Shown: positions 46,121 through 55,941, counted from the stretch's first letter. The stretch is DNA of 64,000 nucleotides from Pseudomonas viridiflava (GCF_900585905.1 NZ_UTVH01000024.1:62001-126000); one strand, 5' to 3'. A program made the numbers and translations. Notes: generated from the sequence alone by a model not told the origin.

Positions 46121-48470
46121 GCACGACGCGGTACATTCCCAGGCTGAGATGATTGCCCTGTTTCAGCAGGACCTGACCACTGGCGTCGGCCGCAGCGTCA
46201 AGCACGACAGTGCCGATAAACACGTGTCCGGCGAAGCCATCTACATTGATGACCGGCTGGAGTTCCCCAATCAGCTGCATGTGTATGCACGCCTTTCCGA
46301 CCGCGCCCATGCCCGCATCATCAGCGTCGATACCACGCCCTGCTACGCCTTCGACGGCGTGCGCATCGCGATCACTCACGCCGACATTCCGGGTCTCAAA
46401 GACATCGGACCGCTGCTGCCCGGCGATCCTTTGCTGGCCATCGACAAGGTGGAATTCGTTGGCCAGCCGGTGCTGGCAGTCGCTGCACGCAGCCTGGACA
46501 TCGCGCGCCAAGCGGCCATGGCAGCGGTGATCGAGTACCAAGACCTGGAGCCGGTGCTGGATGTGGTGCAGGCACTGCGCGACAAGCATTTTGTGCTCGA
46601 CAGCCACACCCATCAACGCGGTGATTCGGCAGCAGCCCTCGCCGCTGCCGAGCACCGTTTGCAAGGCAGTCTGCACATCGGCGGGCAGGAGCACTTCTAT
46701 CTGGAGACCCAGATTTCATCGGTGATGCCGATGGAAGACGGCGGCATGATTGTTTACTGCTCGACCCAGAACCCCACCGAAATCCAGAAGCTGGTGGCCG
46801 AAGTGCTGGACGTGCCGATGAACCGCATCGTCGTCGACATGCGCCGCATGGGTGGCGGTTTTGGCGGCAAGGAAACCCAGGCGGCGAGCCCCGCCTGCCT
46901 GTGCGCGGTGATCGCAGCCCTGACCGGGCAGCCGACCAAGATGCGCCTGCCCCGGGTCGAAGACATGCTGATGACCGGTAAACGTCACCCGTTCTACATC
47001 GAGTACGACGTCGGTTTCGATGCTGACGGTCGCCTGCACGGCATTGTTCTGGACCTGGCGGGCAACTGCGGCTATTCACCCGACCTCTCGGCGTCCATCG
47101 TCGACCGGGCGATGTTTCACGCCGACAACGCCTATTACCTGGGCGAGGCGACGATCAACGGCCACCGTTGCAAGACCAACACCGCGTCCAACACGGCCTA
47201 TCGGGGGTTCGGCGGGCCGCAGGGGATGGTCGCCATCGAGGAGGTGATGGACGTCATCGCCCGCCACCTGGGCAAGGACCCGTTGCAGGTGCGTATCGCC
47301 AACTACTACGGCAAGACCGAGCGCAACGTCACCCACTACCACCAGACCGTCGAGCACAACTTGCTGCAGGAGATGACCGCCCAACTGCGTGCCAGCAGCC
47401 AGTACGATCTGCGGCGCGAGGCCATAAAGAGCTTCAACGCCAGCAGCCCGATCCTGAAGAAAGGCCTGGCGCTTACCCCGGTCAAGTTCGGTATTTCGTT
47501 CACCGCCAGTTTCCTCAATCAGGCCGGCGCCCTGATTCACATCTACACCGACGGCAGCATCCACCTGAATCACGGCGGTACAGAAATGGGTCAGGGCTTG
47601 AACGTGAAAGTCGCCCAGGTGGTGGCCGAAGTGTTCCAGGTCGACATCAGCCGCATCCAGATCACCGCGACCAACACCGACAAGGTGCCCAACACCTCAC
47701 CCACCGCAGCCTCCAGCGGCACTGACCTGAACGGCAAGGCGGCGCAGAATGCCGCCGAAATCCTCAAGCAGCGCCTGGTGGAATTTGCCGCCCGGCATTT
47801 TGCCGTAGCCGAAACCGACGTGGAGTTTCGCAACGGCCACGTGCGCGCCGGTGAGCAGATGCTGTCGTTTCAGTCGCTGGCACAGCTGGCGTGGATGGGC
47901 CAGGTGTCGCTGTCGAGCACGGGTTATTACAAGACGCCGAAGATTTTCTACGACCGCAGCCAGGCGCGAGGTCGGCCGTTCTATTATTTCGCCTTCGGCG
48001 CGGCGTGCAGCGAGGTGATCATCGACACCCTCACCGGCGAGTACAAAATGCTGCGCACTGACATCCTTCATGACGTTGGCGCTTCGCTGAACCCGGCGAT
48101 CGATATCGGTCAGGTCGAAGGCGGCTTCATTCAGGGCATGGGCTGGCTGACCACTGAAGAACTGGTGTGGAATGACCAGGGCAAGCTGATGACCAGCGGC
48201 CCGGCCAGCTACAAGATTCCAGCGGTGGCGGATGTACCGCTGGACCTGCGCGTAAACCTGGTGGAAAACCGCAAGAACCCGGAAGACACCGTGTTCCATT
48301 CCAAGGCAGTGGGCGAGCCGCCGTTCATGCTGGGCATTTCGGTCTGGTGCGCGATCAAGGACGCGGTGGCAAGCCTGGGCGACTATCGTCATCAACCAAG
48401 CATCGATGCGCCTGCGACACCTGAGCGGGTGCTGTGGGGCTGCGAGCAGATGCGCAAGCTGAGGACTTAG
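46113..48470 (+). CDS. xdhB: xanthine dehydrogenase large subunit (molybdopterin)
   Basis: A 785-residue molybdenum-cofactor subunit. Motifs: MGGGFGGKETQ (about 247-257), TAYRGFGGPQGM (Moco and substrate contact, about 361), GGTEMGQGLNVKVAQV, and the catalytic Glu in AVGEPPFMLGISV near the C-terminus. It pairs with XdhA to form the cytoplasmic enzyme. Its start lies inside the xdhA end (8-base overlap), so translation is coupled. Length matches bacterial XdhB. Confidence 0.97.
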   Translation: MSKHDAVHSQAEMIALFQQDLTTGVGRSVKHDSADKHVSGEAIYIDDRLEFPNQLHVYARLSDRAHARIISVDTTPCYAFDGVRIAITHADIPGLKDIGPLLPGDPLLAIDKVEFVGQPVLAVAARSLDIARQAAMAAVIEYQDLEPVLDVVQALRDKHFVLDSHTHQRGDSAAALAAAEHRLQGSLHIGGQEHFYLETQISSVMPMEDGGMIVYCSTQNPTEIQKLVAEVLDVPMNRIVVDMRRMGGGFGGKETQAASPACLCAVIAALTGQPTKMRLPRVEDMLMTGKRHPFYIEYDVGFDADGRLHGIVLDLAGNCGYSPDLSASIVDRAMFHADNAYYLGEATINGHRCKTNTASNTAYRGFGGPQGMVAIEEVMDVIARHLGKDPLQVRIANYYGKTERNVTHYHQTVEHNLLQEMTAQLRASSQYDLRREAIKSFNASSPILKKGLALTPVKFGISFTASFLNQAGALIHIYTDGSIHLNHGGTEMGQGLNVKVAQVVAEVFQVDISRIQITATNTDKVPNTSPTAASSGTDLNGKAAQNAAEILKQRLVEFAARHFAVAETDVEFRNGHVRAGEQMLSFQSLAQLAWMGQVSLSSTGYYKTPKIFYDRSQARGRPFYYFAFGAACSEVIIDTLTGEYKMLRTDILHDVGASLNPAIDIGQVEGGFIQGMGWLTTEELVWNDQGKLMTSGPASYKIPAVADVPLDLRVNLVENRKNPEDTVFHSKAVGEPPFMLGISVWCAIKDAVASLGDYRHQPSIDAPATPERVLWGCEQMRKLRT

Positions 48471-48526
48471 GCCATGCGTGCAACGATGCCCTGCCTGCGC
48501 TTTGCACAACGGCCGAGGAGAACCCC

Positions 48527-49363
48527 ATGAACGACTGGATCAGTGCCCTCGCCGACCTGCAAGGCCGGGGTGAAACCTGCGTGCTGGTGACCATCATCGA
48601 AGAACAGGGCTCGACGCCACGTAACGCGGGCTCGAAAATGGTGGTCGGCGCCCAGCGGATTTTTGACACCATCGGTGGCGGGCATCTGGAATACAAGGCC
48701 ATGGCCATCGCGCGGGAGATGCTGGCCAGCGGCGATCGAGCGCCGCGTCTTGAGCGCTTCAGCCTGGGCGCCAGCCTTGGCCAGTGCTGTGGCGGGGTCA
48801 ATGTACTGCTGTTTGAACCCATGGGCCAGCCCCAGGCACAGATCGCCGTGTTTGGCGCCGGTCATGTGGCGCGGGCACTGGTGCCGCTGCTGGTGGCCCT
48901 GCCCTGCCGCGTGCGCTGGATTGATTCGCGCGAGCATGAGTTCCCACCGCAACTGCCCCAGGGCGTGCGCCGGATCATTGCCGAAGACCCGCTGGAGGAA
49001 GTCGAGCACCTGCCTGCGGGCAGTTACTGCGTCGTCATGACCCACAATCACGCGCTGGATCTGGAGCTGAGCGCCGCGATACTGCGCCGGGGTGACTTTG
49101 CCTGGTTCGGCCTGATCGGCTCGAAAACCAAACGCGCCCGGTTCGAGCATCGGCTGCGCGACCGCGGCTTCGACCCGTCACTCGTGCAGCGCATGCGATG
49201 CCCCATGGGCCTGGCCGAAGTGAAAGGCAAACTGCCGATGGAAATCGCCATTTCAGTGGCCGCTGAAATAATCGCCACCTATAACGTCAATTTCGGACAG
49301 CAAGGCGCCAGCGCCGAACCTGTTGCCAAACTGCTGCCGGTTTCACGCCGCAGCCAGGCCTGA
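48527..49363 (+). CDS. xdhC: XdhC molybdenum-cofactor maturation factor
   Basis: A 278-residue XdhC, which binds sulphurated molybdopterin cofactor and loads it into XdhB. N-terminal domain with ITIIEEQGSTPRNAGSKMVV-type text (VTIIEEQGSTPRNAGSKMVV) and CCGGVNVLLFEP; C-terminal Rossmann domain with IAVFGAGHVARALVPLL and VVMTHNHALDLEL. ATG 48527 has GAGGAG upstream. It is 56 bases after xdhB and 10 bases before guaD, all one operon. Confidence 0.95.
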   Translation: MNDWISALADLQGRGETCVLVTIIEEQGSTPRNAGSKMVVGAQRIFDTIGGGHLEYKAMAIAREMLASGDRAPRLERFSLGASLGQCCGGVNVLLFEPMGQPQAQIAVFGAGHVARALVPLLVALPCRVRWIDSREHEFPPQLPQGVRRIIAEDPLEEVEHLPAGSYCVVMTHNHALDLELSAAILRRGDFAWFGLIGSKTKRARFEHRLRDRGFDPSLVQRMRCPMGLAEVKGKLPMEIAISVAAEIIATYNVNFGQQGASAEPVAKLLPVSRRSQA

Positions 49364-49373
49364 TGAGAGAACT

Positions 49374-50681
49374 ATGAACACATGTAAAAAAGCCTATCGC
49401 GCCGCGATTCTGCACTGCATCGATGACCCGGCCGAGGTCGGCATCGAGGCGTCGTACCAGTATTTTGCTGACGGTCTGCTGCTGGTGGAAGATGGCAAGA
49501 TTGCTGCCATTGGCCCGGCTGAGCAACTGCTGAGCCAACTCGATGCGGGCGTCGATCTGGTTGAATACAAAGACGCGCTGATCACCCCGGGCTTCATCGA
49601 CACTCACATCCACCTGCCGCAGACCGGGATGATCGGCTCTTACGGCGAACGCCTGCTGGACTGGCTCAATACCTACACCTTCCCCTGCGAGCAGCAGTTT
49701 GCCGACCCTGCCCATTCGGCGCAGGTGGCTGACATTTTCATCAAGGAATTGCTGCGCAACGGCACCACCACGGCGCTGGTGTTCGGCAGTGTCCACAAGG
49801 AATCGGTGGAAGCGTTTTTCGAGGCGGCGCACGCGCTCAATCTACGCATGATCGCGGGCAAGGTGATGATGGACCGCAACGCGCCGGACTACCTGACCGA
49901 TACCGCCGAGTCCGGCTACGCCGACAGCAAAAGCCTGATCGAACGCTGGCATGGCAAGGGGCGGCTGCACTACGCGGTAACGCCACGCTTCGCGCCCACC
50001 AGCACTGAAGAGCAACTGACCCTGGCCGGGCAACTGCTCAGGGAGTTTCCCGGGCTTTACCTGCAGACCCACATCAGCGAAAACGTCGAGGAGGTGCAAT
50101 GGGTCAAGGCGCTGTTCCCCGAGCGCAGCGGCTATCTGGATGTGTATGACCACTACCAGTTGCTGGGCGAACGGTCGGTGTTTGCCCATGGTGTGCATTT
50201 ATGCGATACCGAATGCGCACGCCTGGCCGAGACCGGCTCGGCGATTGCCTTCTGCCCGACATCAAATCTTTTCCTGGGCAGCGGTCTGTTCAATCTGCCC
50301 ATGGCGGAAAAGCACAAGGTCAACGTCGGCGTCGGTACGGATGTGGGCGGCGGTACCAGTTTCTCGATCCTGCAGACCCTCAACGAAGCCTACAAAGTGA
50401 TGCAGATGCAAGGCGCCCGCTTGAGCCCGTTCAAGTCGTTGTACCTGGCCACCCTGGGCGGCGCACGGGCGTTGCGCCTGGATGACCGCGTGGGCAGCCT
50501 GCAAGTGGGCAACGAAGCGGATTTTCTGGTGCTGGATTATCACGCCACGCCGCTGCTGTCCTACCGCCTGAGCCAGGCCCGAGACATCGCCGAAACCCTG
50601 TTCGTGCTGATGACCCTGGGCGATGACCGGGTGGTGCAGGAAACCTGGTCTGCGGGCGTACGGGTGCATCGTCGAGGCTAA
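49374..50681 (+). CDS. guaD: guanine deaminase
   Basis: A 435-residue amidohydrolase which turns guanine into xanthine, feeding XdhAB. Zinc-site motifs: PGFIDTHIHLPQTG (His78, His80), LQTHISENVEEVQW (His and Glu), FAHGVHLCD (His) and VGTDVGGGTSFS (Asp). Substrate-pocket text AFCPTSNLFLGSG is typical of GuaD. The start MNTCKKAYRAAIL is preferred over upstream in-frame Met in the xdhC overlap. It ends the xdhABC-guaD operon. Confidence 0.96.
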   Translation: MNTCKKAYRAAILHCIDDPAEVGIEASYQYFADGLLLVEDGKIAAIGPAEQLLSQLDAGVDLVEYKDALITPGFIDTHIHLPQTGMIGSYGERLLDWLNTYTFPCEQQFADPAHSAQVADIFIKELLRNGTTTALVFGSVHKESVEAFFEAAHALNLRMIAGKVMMDRNAPDYLTDTAESGYADSKSLIERWHGKGRLHYAVTPRFAPTSTEEQLTLAGQLLREFPGLYLQTHISENVEEVQWVKALFPERSGYLDVYDHYQLLGERSVFAHGVHLCDTECARLAETGSAIAFCPTSNLFLGSGLFNLPMAEKHKVNVGVGTDVGGGTSFSILQTLNEAYKVMQMQGARLSPFKSLYLATLGGARALRLDDRVGSLQVGNEADFLVLDYHATPLLSYRLSQARDIAETLFVLMTLGDDRVVQETWSAGVRVHRRG

Positions 50682-50768
50682 CGAGTCAGATCAATAGCCC
50701 TCGCAGCCGTCGTAATCTATACGAAGCTCTCGCCATACAGACGCCGCGCTGTCGCACGACATCGAACT

Positions 50769-50833
50769 GTAGGAGCCAACTTGTTGGCGAAGCGGCGTGA
50801 CTAACAACGTCTCGCCAACAAGTTGGCTCCGAC
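50769..50833. repeat. REPIN, type B
   Basis: GTAGGAGCCAACTTGTTGGC and, inverted, GCCAACAAGTTGGCTCCGAC form a paired palindrome between the convergent guaD and hiuH genes. It has the same halves as the element beside ligA (39061-39136). It may act as a transcript end for both genes. Confidence 0.88.
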
Positions 50834-50898
50834 AGAGAAGTATTCCAGATCAGGTCGTTACGTTGTTGACCACCGCGCGCAGAATTCCTGCAAATCAC

Positions 50899-51252
50899 CT
50901 AACTCCCGCGATACGTCGAATAGCTGTAAGGCGAAAGCAGCAACGGCACGTGGTAATGCTCCTGCCCGGCATCAATGCCAAAACGCAACACCACCACATC
51001 GAGGAACGCAGGATCCGGCAGCGCCAGGCCACGCGCCCGGTAATAGTCACCGGCGTGAAACTGCAGTTGATACACGCCTGATCGGTACGCATCGCCCTGC
51101 AACAACGGCGCTTCGCAGCGGCCATCGGCGTTGGTCAGTGCCTGGGCCAGCAGCGTCAACTGTTCACCGTCAACGCGGTACAGGCGGATGGCGATTGCAG
51201 CACCCGGACACCCATTGGCGGCGTCGAGAACATGTGTCGTGAGTTTTCCCAT
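50899..51252 (-). CDS. hiuH: 5-hydroxyisourate hydrolase
   Basis: A 117-residue transthyretin-like enzyme that hydrolyses 5-hydroxyisourate to OHCU, the step after urate oxidation. N-terminus KLTTHVLDAANGCPG (catalytic His), Arg in IAIRLYRVDG, and the diagnostic C-terminal tetrapeptide YRGS. No signal peptide. It lies alone on the minus strand between the two plus-strand purine operons. Confidence 0.96.
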   Translation of the reverse strand: MGKLTTHVLDAANGCPGAAIAIRLYRVDGEQLTLLAQALTNADGRCEAPLLQGDAYRSGVYQLQFHAGDYYRARGLALPDPAFLDVVVLRFGIDAGQEHYHVPLLLSPYSYSTYRGS

Positions 51253-51464
51253 GGCCGCTCAGCGCCCCTTTTGTCGGCAGGATTTTCCATCACGCACCGG
51301 TTCAGTGCGCAGTCGTGTCTGGGACGGATCACACCGCCCGCCCAGAGGAAAACTGTACACAATAAAGGGACCCGCGTTCAGCCCTAATTACCCACGCAGC
51401 AGTGAGACAAGAAACAGCCAAGCATTGACCATCCCTAACTTTTCTATCGATAACCTGACCTGTC

Positions 51465-51480
51465 GGGCAAGTTTTTTGCA
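51465..51480 (+). promoter_or_regulatory. sigma-54 type promoter of puuE operon
   Basis: GGGCAAGTTTTTTGCA has a GG at -24 and a perfect TTGCA -12 element with exact GG-N10-GC spacing. The -24 half (GGGCAAG) has two mismatches to TGGCACG. Transcription would start near 51491, about 118 bases before puuE. Confidence 0.55.
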
Positions 51481-51536
51481 AAGCAATGGGACAGAGGTGC
51501 GTGAAGGAAACTCAGCGTGACAATCGGCAAAACCCT

Positions 51537-51546
51537 TTGTATACAA
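51537..51546. promoter_or_regulatory. palindrome TTGTATACAA in the puuE leader
   Basis: A perfect ten-base palindrome of the TTGTATACAA kind bound by some FCD-type GntR regulators (for example MatR). It lies downstream of the sigma-54-like element and about 60 bases before the start codon, a repressor-like position. Binding protein inferred only. Confidence 0.5.
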
Positions 51547-51608
51547 TCGATGGCGATTGCACCCCGACCTTCTTCATGAAAGACACTCAAGCCATAAGGA
51601 ACATTGCA

Positions 51609-52538
51609 GTGAGCGCTGACTACCCTCGCGACCTGATCGGTTACGGCAGCACCCCGCCCCACCCGCGCTGGCCGGGCGATGCGCGGATTGCGCTGTCATT
51701 CGTGCTCAACTACGAAGAAGGCGGCGAGCGCAATATCCTCCATGGCGACACTGAATCCGAAGCCTTCCTCTCGGAAATGGTGGCGGCGCAACCGCTGCAG
51801 GGCGAGCGCAACATGAGCATGGAATCGCTCTACGAATATGGCAGCCGTGCCGGGGTCTGGCGCATCCTCAGGCTGTTCAAGGCACACGATATTCCACTGA
51901 CCGTTTTTGCCGTAGCGATGGCTGCCCAGCGCCATCCCGACGTCATCCGCGCCATGGTTGCCGACGGCCATGAAATCTGCAGCCACGGCTACCGCTGGAT
52001 CGACTACCAGCACATGGACGAGGCCACCGAGCGCGAGCAGATGCGCCAGGCCATCCGCATCCTCACCGAGCTCAGCGGCCAGCGCCCGCTGGGCTGGTAC
52101 ACCGGGCGCACCGGGCCTAATACCCGGCGTCTGGTAATGGAAGAAGGCGGCTTTCTCTATGACTGCGACACCTACGACGACGACCTGCCCTACTGGGAGC
52201 CCAACAACCCCACTGGCAAGGCACACCTGGTGATCCCGTACACCCTGGACACCAACGACATGCGCTTCACCCAGGTGCAGGGTTTCAACACGGGCGAGCA
52301 ATTCTTCCAGTACCTCAAAGATGCGTTCGACGTGCTCTACGCCGAGGGCGAGCAGGCACCGAAAATGCTTTCCATCGGCCTGCACTGTCGCCTGATCGGG
52401 CGCCCGGCGCGGCTGGCAGCGCTCAAGCGTTTCATCGAATACGCTCGCGGCCATCAGCAGGTCTGGTTTGCCCGCAGGGTGGACATCGCCCGCCACTGGC
52501 ATGCCGAACATCCCTTTGCGCCGGAGGACGCGTCATGA
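51609..52538 (+). CDS. puuE: allantoinase PuuE (polysaccharide-deacetylase type)
   Basis: A 309-residue metal-independent allantoinase of the NodB fold, which opens allantoin to allantoate. N-terminus SADYPRDLIGYGSTPPHPRW is the hallmark; ARIALSFVLNYEEGGE, SMESLYEYGSRAGVWRIL, HEICSHGYRWIDYQ and YTGRTGPNTRRLV follow. GTG 51609 is chosen: AAGGA sits eight bases upstream and upstream codons lack similarity. The stop overlaps the uraD ATG by four bases. Confidence 0.95.
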   Translation: MSADYPRDLIGYGSTPPHPRWPGDARIALSFVLNYEEGGERNILHGDTESEAFLSEMVAAQPLQGERNMSMESLYEYGSRAGVWRILRLFKAHDIPLTVFAVAMAAQRHPDVIRAMVADGHEICSHGYRWIDYQHMDEATEREQMRQAIRILTELSGQRPLGWYTGRTGPNTRRLVMEEGGFLYDCDTYDDDLPYWEPNNPTGKAHLVIPYTLDTNDMRFTQVQGFNTGEQFFQYLKDAFDVLYAEGEQAPKMLSIGLHCRLIGRPARLAALKRFIEYARGHQQVWFARRVDIARHWHAEHPFAPEDAS

Positions 52539-53050
52539 GCCGCTTTCAGACGCTGCAACCTTCGAGCCTGAGCCGTGGCGAGTTCATCGACGCCTTCGCT
52601 GACATCTACGAACACTCGCCCTGGATCGCGGCCGCTGCCTACGATCAGGGTTTGCTGGAGGAACTGGACGAGGTCGAAACGCTGCATGCGCGCATGAGCC
52701 TGATCGTCCTGCTGGCCGACCACCACCAGCAACTGGCGCTGATCAAGGCGCACCCCGACCTTGCCGGGAAAGCCGCCATCCAGGGCGAGCTGACCGAGGC
52801 GAGCCAGGGTGAACAGGCCGACGCCGGTATCCATCAATGCACGCCGGAAGAATTCCAGCGTTTCACGGCGCTGAATGAGGCCTACAAGGCAACGTTCGCC
52901 TTCCCGTTCATCATGGCGGTGAAAGGCAGCAACCGACATGAAATCCTCGCGGCGTTCGAATCGCGCCTGCACAACTCAACAGATGAAGAATTCGCCTTCG
53001 CCCTGGGGCAGATCAACAGGATCGCCCTGTTTCGCCTGCAAGCCCTTTAA
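52535..53050 (+). CDS. uraD: OHCU decarboxylase
   Basis: A 171-residue helical enzyme that decarboxylates 2-oxo-4-hydroxy-4-carboxy-5-ureidoimidazoline to S-allantoin. Conserved parts: YEHSPWIAAAAY (catalytic His), LALIKAHPDLAGKAA and FPFIMAVKGSNRHEILAAFE. It starts inside the puuE stop (ATGA), indicating coupled translation. Together with HiuH it completes urate to allantoin. Confidence 0.96.
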   Translation: MSRFQTLQPSSLSRGEFIDAFADIYEHSPWIAAAAYDQGLLEELDEVETLHARMSLIVLLADHHQQLALIKAHPDLAGKAAIQGELTEASQGEQADAGIHQCTPEEFQRFTALNEAYKATFAFPFIMAVKGSNRHEILAAFESRLHNSTDEEFAFALGQINRIALFRLQAL

Positions 53051-53092
53051 CCGAACCTTTTTCGCCAACGATCAGAAGGCAGACCGAACACG

Positions 53093-54088
53093 ATGAAAGC
53101 CTACGCCGCCCCCTTCATGAAGTACGTCAATCTGGCGGATGCACGCCTGGGTACGAAAGTGCTTTCGGTGACCGATGACTGGTTTGCCGACGCCAACCGC
53201 CTGTTTCAACCGACGCCTGCACTATGGAAAGAAGGCGTGTTTGACGATAACGGCAAGTGGATGGATGGCTGGGAGTCGCGCCGCAAACGCTTCGAGGGCT
53301 ATGACAGCGCGGTGATCCGCCTCGGTGTGCCGGGCTCGATCAAGGGCGTGGATATCGACACCTCCTGGTTCACCGGCAACTATCCTCCATCGGCCTCACT
53401 GGAGGCGTGCTTCCTGGCTCAGGGCGAGCCGGATGAACACACCCAGTGGAGCGAAATCCTGCCTGCCGTAGAGCTCAAGGGCGACAGCCACCACTATCAT
53501 GAAATCAGCGCGGGCCAGCCATTCAGCCACTTGCGCTTCAACATCTACCCTGACGGCGGCGTCGCCCGCTTGCGCGTCTATGGCGTGCCGTTCCGTGACT
53601 GGTCAGCCGTGGGCAGCAGCGAGCAGCTGGATCTGGTCTCGGCGCTCAACGGTGGCCGCGCCCTGGCCTGCTCCGACGAGCATTACGGCAGCATGAGCAA
53701 CCTGCTCAACCCCGGACGCGGCGTCAACATGGGCGACGGCTGGGAAACGGCGCGGCGCCGCACGCCTGGCAACGACTGGGTCATCATCGCCCTGGGCCAT
53801 GCGGGGGAAGTGGAACAGATCGTCGTCGACACCCTGCACTTCAAAGGCAACTACCCCGACAGCTGCTCGATTCAGGGCGCTCTGGTCAAGGGCGGCACTG
53901 ATAGCCAGATCGAAACCCAGAGCCTGTTCTGGCGCGAACTGCTGCCCAGCCAGAAGCTGAGCATGCACGCCGAGCACACCTTCGACGAGCAGATCAAGGC
54001 GCTGGGGCCAATCACCCATATCCGCCTGAACGTGTTCCCGGACGGGGGCGTGAGTCGTCTTCGGGTGCTGGGCAAAGTTTCAAAGTAA
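53093..54088 (+). CDS. alc: allantoicase
   Basis: A 331-residue allantoicase, which splits allantoate into ureidoglycolate and urea. It is an internal duplication of two jelly-roll domains (about 20-165 and 185-330): the pairs [27 protein letters not shown] and [30 protein letters not shown] show this directly. N-terminus [20 protein letters not shown] is typical. It is 42 bases after uraD. Confidence 0.96.
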   Translation: MKAYAAPFMKYVNLADARLGTKVLSVTDDWFADANRLFQPTPALWKEGVFDDNGKWMDGWESRRKRFEGYDSAVIRLGVPGSIKGVDIDTSWFTGNYPPSASLEACFLAQGEPDEHTQWSEILPAVELKGDSHHYHEISAGQPFSHLRFNIYPDGGVARLRVYGVPFRDWSAVGSSEQLDLVSALNGGRALACSDEHYGSMSNLLNPGRGVNMGDGWETARRRTPGNDWVIIALGHAGEVEQIVVDTLHFKGNYPDSCSIQGALVKGGTDSQIETQSLFWRELLPSQKLSMHAEHTFDEQIKALGPITHIRLNVFPDGGVSRLRVLGKVSK

Positions 54089-54164
54089 CGCGGCATTGAT
54101 GCGGCCAGGTTTCCTGTAGGAACCGCAGCGTTTATCAAATATGAATTCAAACAGAAGACCCAGC

Positions 54165-54674
54165 ATGCGCACACTGATCCTCGAGCCGTTGACCAAAGAA
54201 GCCTTTGCGCCGTTTGGCGACGTCATCGAAACCGACGGCAGCGATCACTTCATGATCAACAACGGCTCGACGCAACGCTTTCATCGCCTGGCCGAGGTAC
54301 AGACGGCGGCGGCAGAGGACAAGGCAATCATCAGCATCTTTCGCGCCCAGGCGCTGCCCAGGCCGCTGATCATCAGCATGCTGGAACGTCACCCGCTGGG
54401 CAGTCAGGCATTCGTGCCACTGCTGGGCAAGCCTTTTCTGGTCGTGGTCGCGCCCCTCGCCGATGAACCCGATACCGCGCAGGTGCGTGCCTTCGTCGCC
54501 AATGGCCGTCAGGGCGTAAATTACCATCGCGGCGTCTGGCATCACCCCGTGCTGACCCTCGAAGCGCAGGATGACTTTCTGGTGGTCGACCGCAGCGGCG
54601 CGGGCCACAACTGCGACGAGCATTTCTTCAGCGACAGCGAGAAGCTGCTGCTGGCCCCGACCACTCAGCAGTGA
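54165..54674 (+). CDS. allA: ureidoglycolate lyase
   Basis: A 169-residue cupin enzyme that splits ureidoglycolate into glyoxylate and urea. Segments: MRTLILEPLTKEAFAPFGDV, INNGSTQRFHRLAEV, RHPLGSQAFVPL and NYHRGVWHHPVLTL with metal His residues. ATG 54165 is preferred on family start; ATG 54141 is in frame. Position after alc fits the ureide pathway end. Confidence 0.95.
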   Translation: MRTLILEPLTKEAFAPFGDVIETDGSDHFMINNGSTQRFHRLAEVQTAAAEDKAIISIFRAQALPRPLIISMLERHPLGSQAFVPLLGKPFLVVVAPLADEPDTAQVRAFVANGRQGVNYHRGVWHHPVLTLEAQDDFLVVDRSGAGHNCDEHFFSDSEKLLLAPTTQQ

Positions 54675-54716
54675 TGCCTCACTCCCACCCAGTGGTAGCC
54701 AGCAAAAGGTGAAAAC

Positions 54717-55937
54717 GTGGAAGCACATTTGATGGAATGGCTGAACCTGAGCGTGCGCTGGGTTCACATGATTGTCGGTATCGCCTGGATCGGCGCCTCG
54801 TTTTACTTCGTCTGGCTGGAGAACAACCTGAATCGGGCCAACCCGCGCGAGGGGCTGTCTGGCGATCTCTGGGCGATCCACGGTGGCGGGATTTACCACC
54901 TGGAAAAGTACAAGCTGGCGCCACCGACCATGCCGGACAACCTGCACTGGTTCAAATGGGAGGCCTACTCCACCTGGCTATCCGGGGTGGCCATGCTGTG
55001 CCTGGTGTTCTACGCCAACCCGACGCTGTACCTGCTGGCGCCCGGCAGCAGCCTGAGCGGCCTGGAGGGGGTCGCGCTAGGGCTCGGCTCGCTACTCATT
55101 GGCTGGTTCGTCTACAGCCTGCTGTGCGATTCGGCGCTGGGCAAACGCCCGGGGCTGCTGGGGCTGGTGCTGTTCGTGCTGATCATCGCCGCCGCCTACG
55201 GTTTCAGCAAAGTGTTCAGCGGGCGCGGCGCTTACCTGCATGTGGGCGCCGTCCTCGGCACCCTCATGGTCGGCAACGTGTTTCGCGTCATCATGCCGGC
55301 CCAGCGCGCGCTGGTGGCCGCCATCGCCGAGAACCGCACGCCGGACCCATCGCTGCCCGCCAAAGGCTTGCTGCGCTCGCGGCACAATAACTACTTCACC
55401 CTGCCGGTGCTGTTCATCATGATCAGCAACCATTTCCCCAGCACCTACGGCAGCGCCTACAACTGGTTGATCCTGGCGGCCATCGGTGTGCTGGGCGTCT
55501 TGGTGCGGCATTACTTCAACACTCGGCACAACAGCCGCCAATTCGCCTGGGCGCTGCCGGTTGCCGCCCTCGGCATGATCTGCCTGGCTTACGTCACCGG
55601 CCCTGCGCCGCTACCTGTCGCAACGACGGCTGCGCAGCCCGCACCTGAAGCTCATAGCGCAACGCCGGACCTGCACGTGAAGTTCGAGCAGGTCCACAGC
55701 GTGATCGCGCAACGCTGCACCGTATGCCATTCGGCCAAGCCGACCAGCGAACTCTTCAGCAGTGCGCCGGGGGGAATCATGTTCGACACGCCAGAGCAGA
55801 TCAGGCAACTGGCGCCCCGCATTCAGGCCCAGACTGTCACCACACAGATCATGCCACTGGGCAACATCACCCAGATGACCCAGCAGGAGCGGGATCTGAT
55901 CGCCGCCTGGATCGCCAGAGGCGCACAGATCGACTGA
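54717..55937 (+). CDS. puuD: PuuD membrane urate oxidase with C-terminal cytochrome c
   Basis: A 406-residue protein. The N-terminal 300 residues form about eight spans (VRWVHMIVGIAWIGASFYFV, first) of the DUF989/PuuD membrane urate oxidase family; the C-terminal periplasmic domain carries the heme motif CTVCH in QRCTVCHSAKPTSE near residue 337 and a distal Met in TQIMPLGNITQ. It is proposed to oxidise urate to 5-hydroxyisourate, passing electrons to the respiratory chain instead of making peroxide. No soluble uricase is in the window, so this fills the step. GTG start with AGGTG upstream. Confidence 0.93.
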   Translation: MEAHLMEWLNLSVRWVHMIVGIAWIGASFYFVWLENNLNRANPREGLSGDLWAIHGGGIYHLEKYKLAPPTMPDNLHWFKWEAYSTWLSGVAMLCLVFYANPTLYLLAPGSSLSGLEGVALGLGSLLIGWFVYSLLCDSALGKRPGLLGLVLFVLIIAAAYGFSKVFSGRGAYLHVGAVLGTLMVGNVFRVIMPAQRALVAAIAENRTPDPSLPAKGLLRSRHNNYFTLPVLFIMISNHFPSTYGSAYNWLILAAIGVLGVLVRHYFNTRHNSRQFAWALPVAALGMICLAYVTGPAPLPVATTAAQPAPEAHSATPDLHVKFEQVHSVIAQRCTVCHSAKPTSELFSSAPGGIMFDTPEQIRQLAPRIQAQTVTTQIMPLGNITQMTQQERDLIAAWIARGAQID

Positions 55938-55941
55938 AGCC

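Larger units (their letters stand above)
51253..51608. other. 356-bp hiuH-puuE intergenic region
   Basis: Divergent promoter region. It holds the sigma-54-like element 51465-51480 and the palindrome TTGTATACAA 51537-51546, both on the puuE side. No other gene; the in-frame codons upstream of puuE GTG 51609 have no family similarity. Confidence 0.6.

Noticed and set aside
39061..50833. Repeated palindromes read as a CRISPR array
   Set aside because: Copies are two isolated inverted pairs about 11.7 kb apart, not regularly spaced direct repeats; they fit REPINs.
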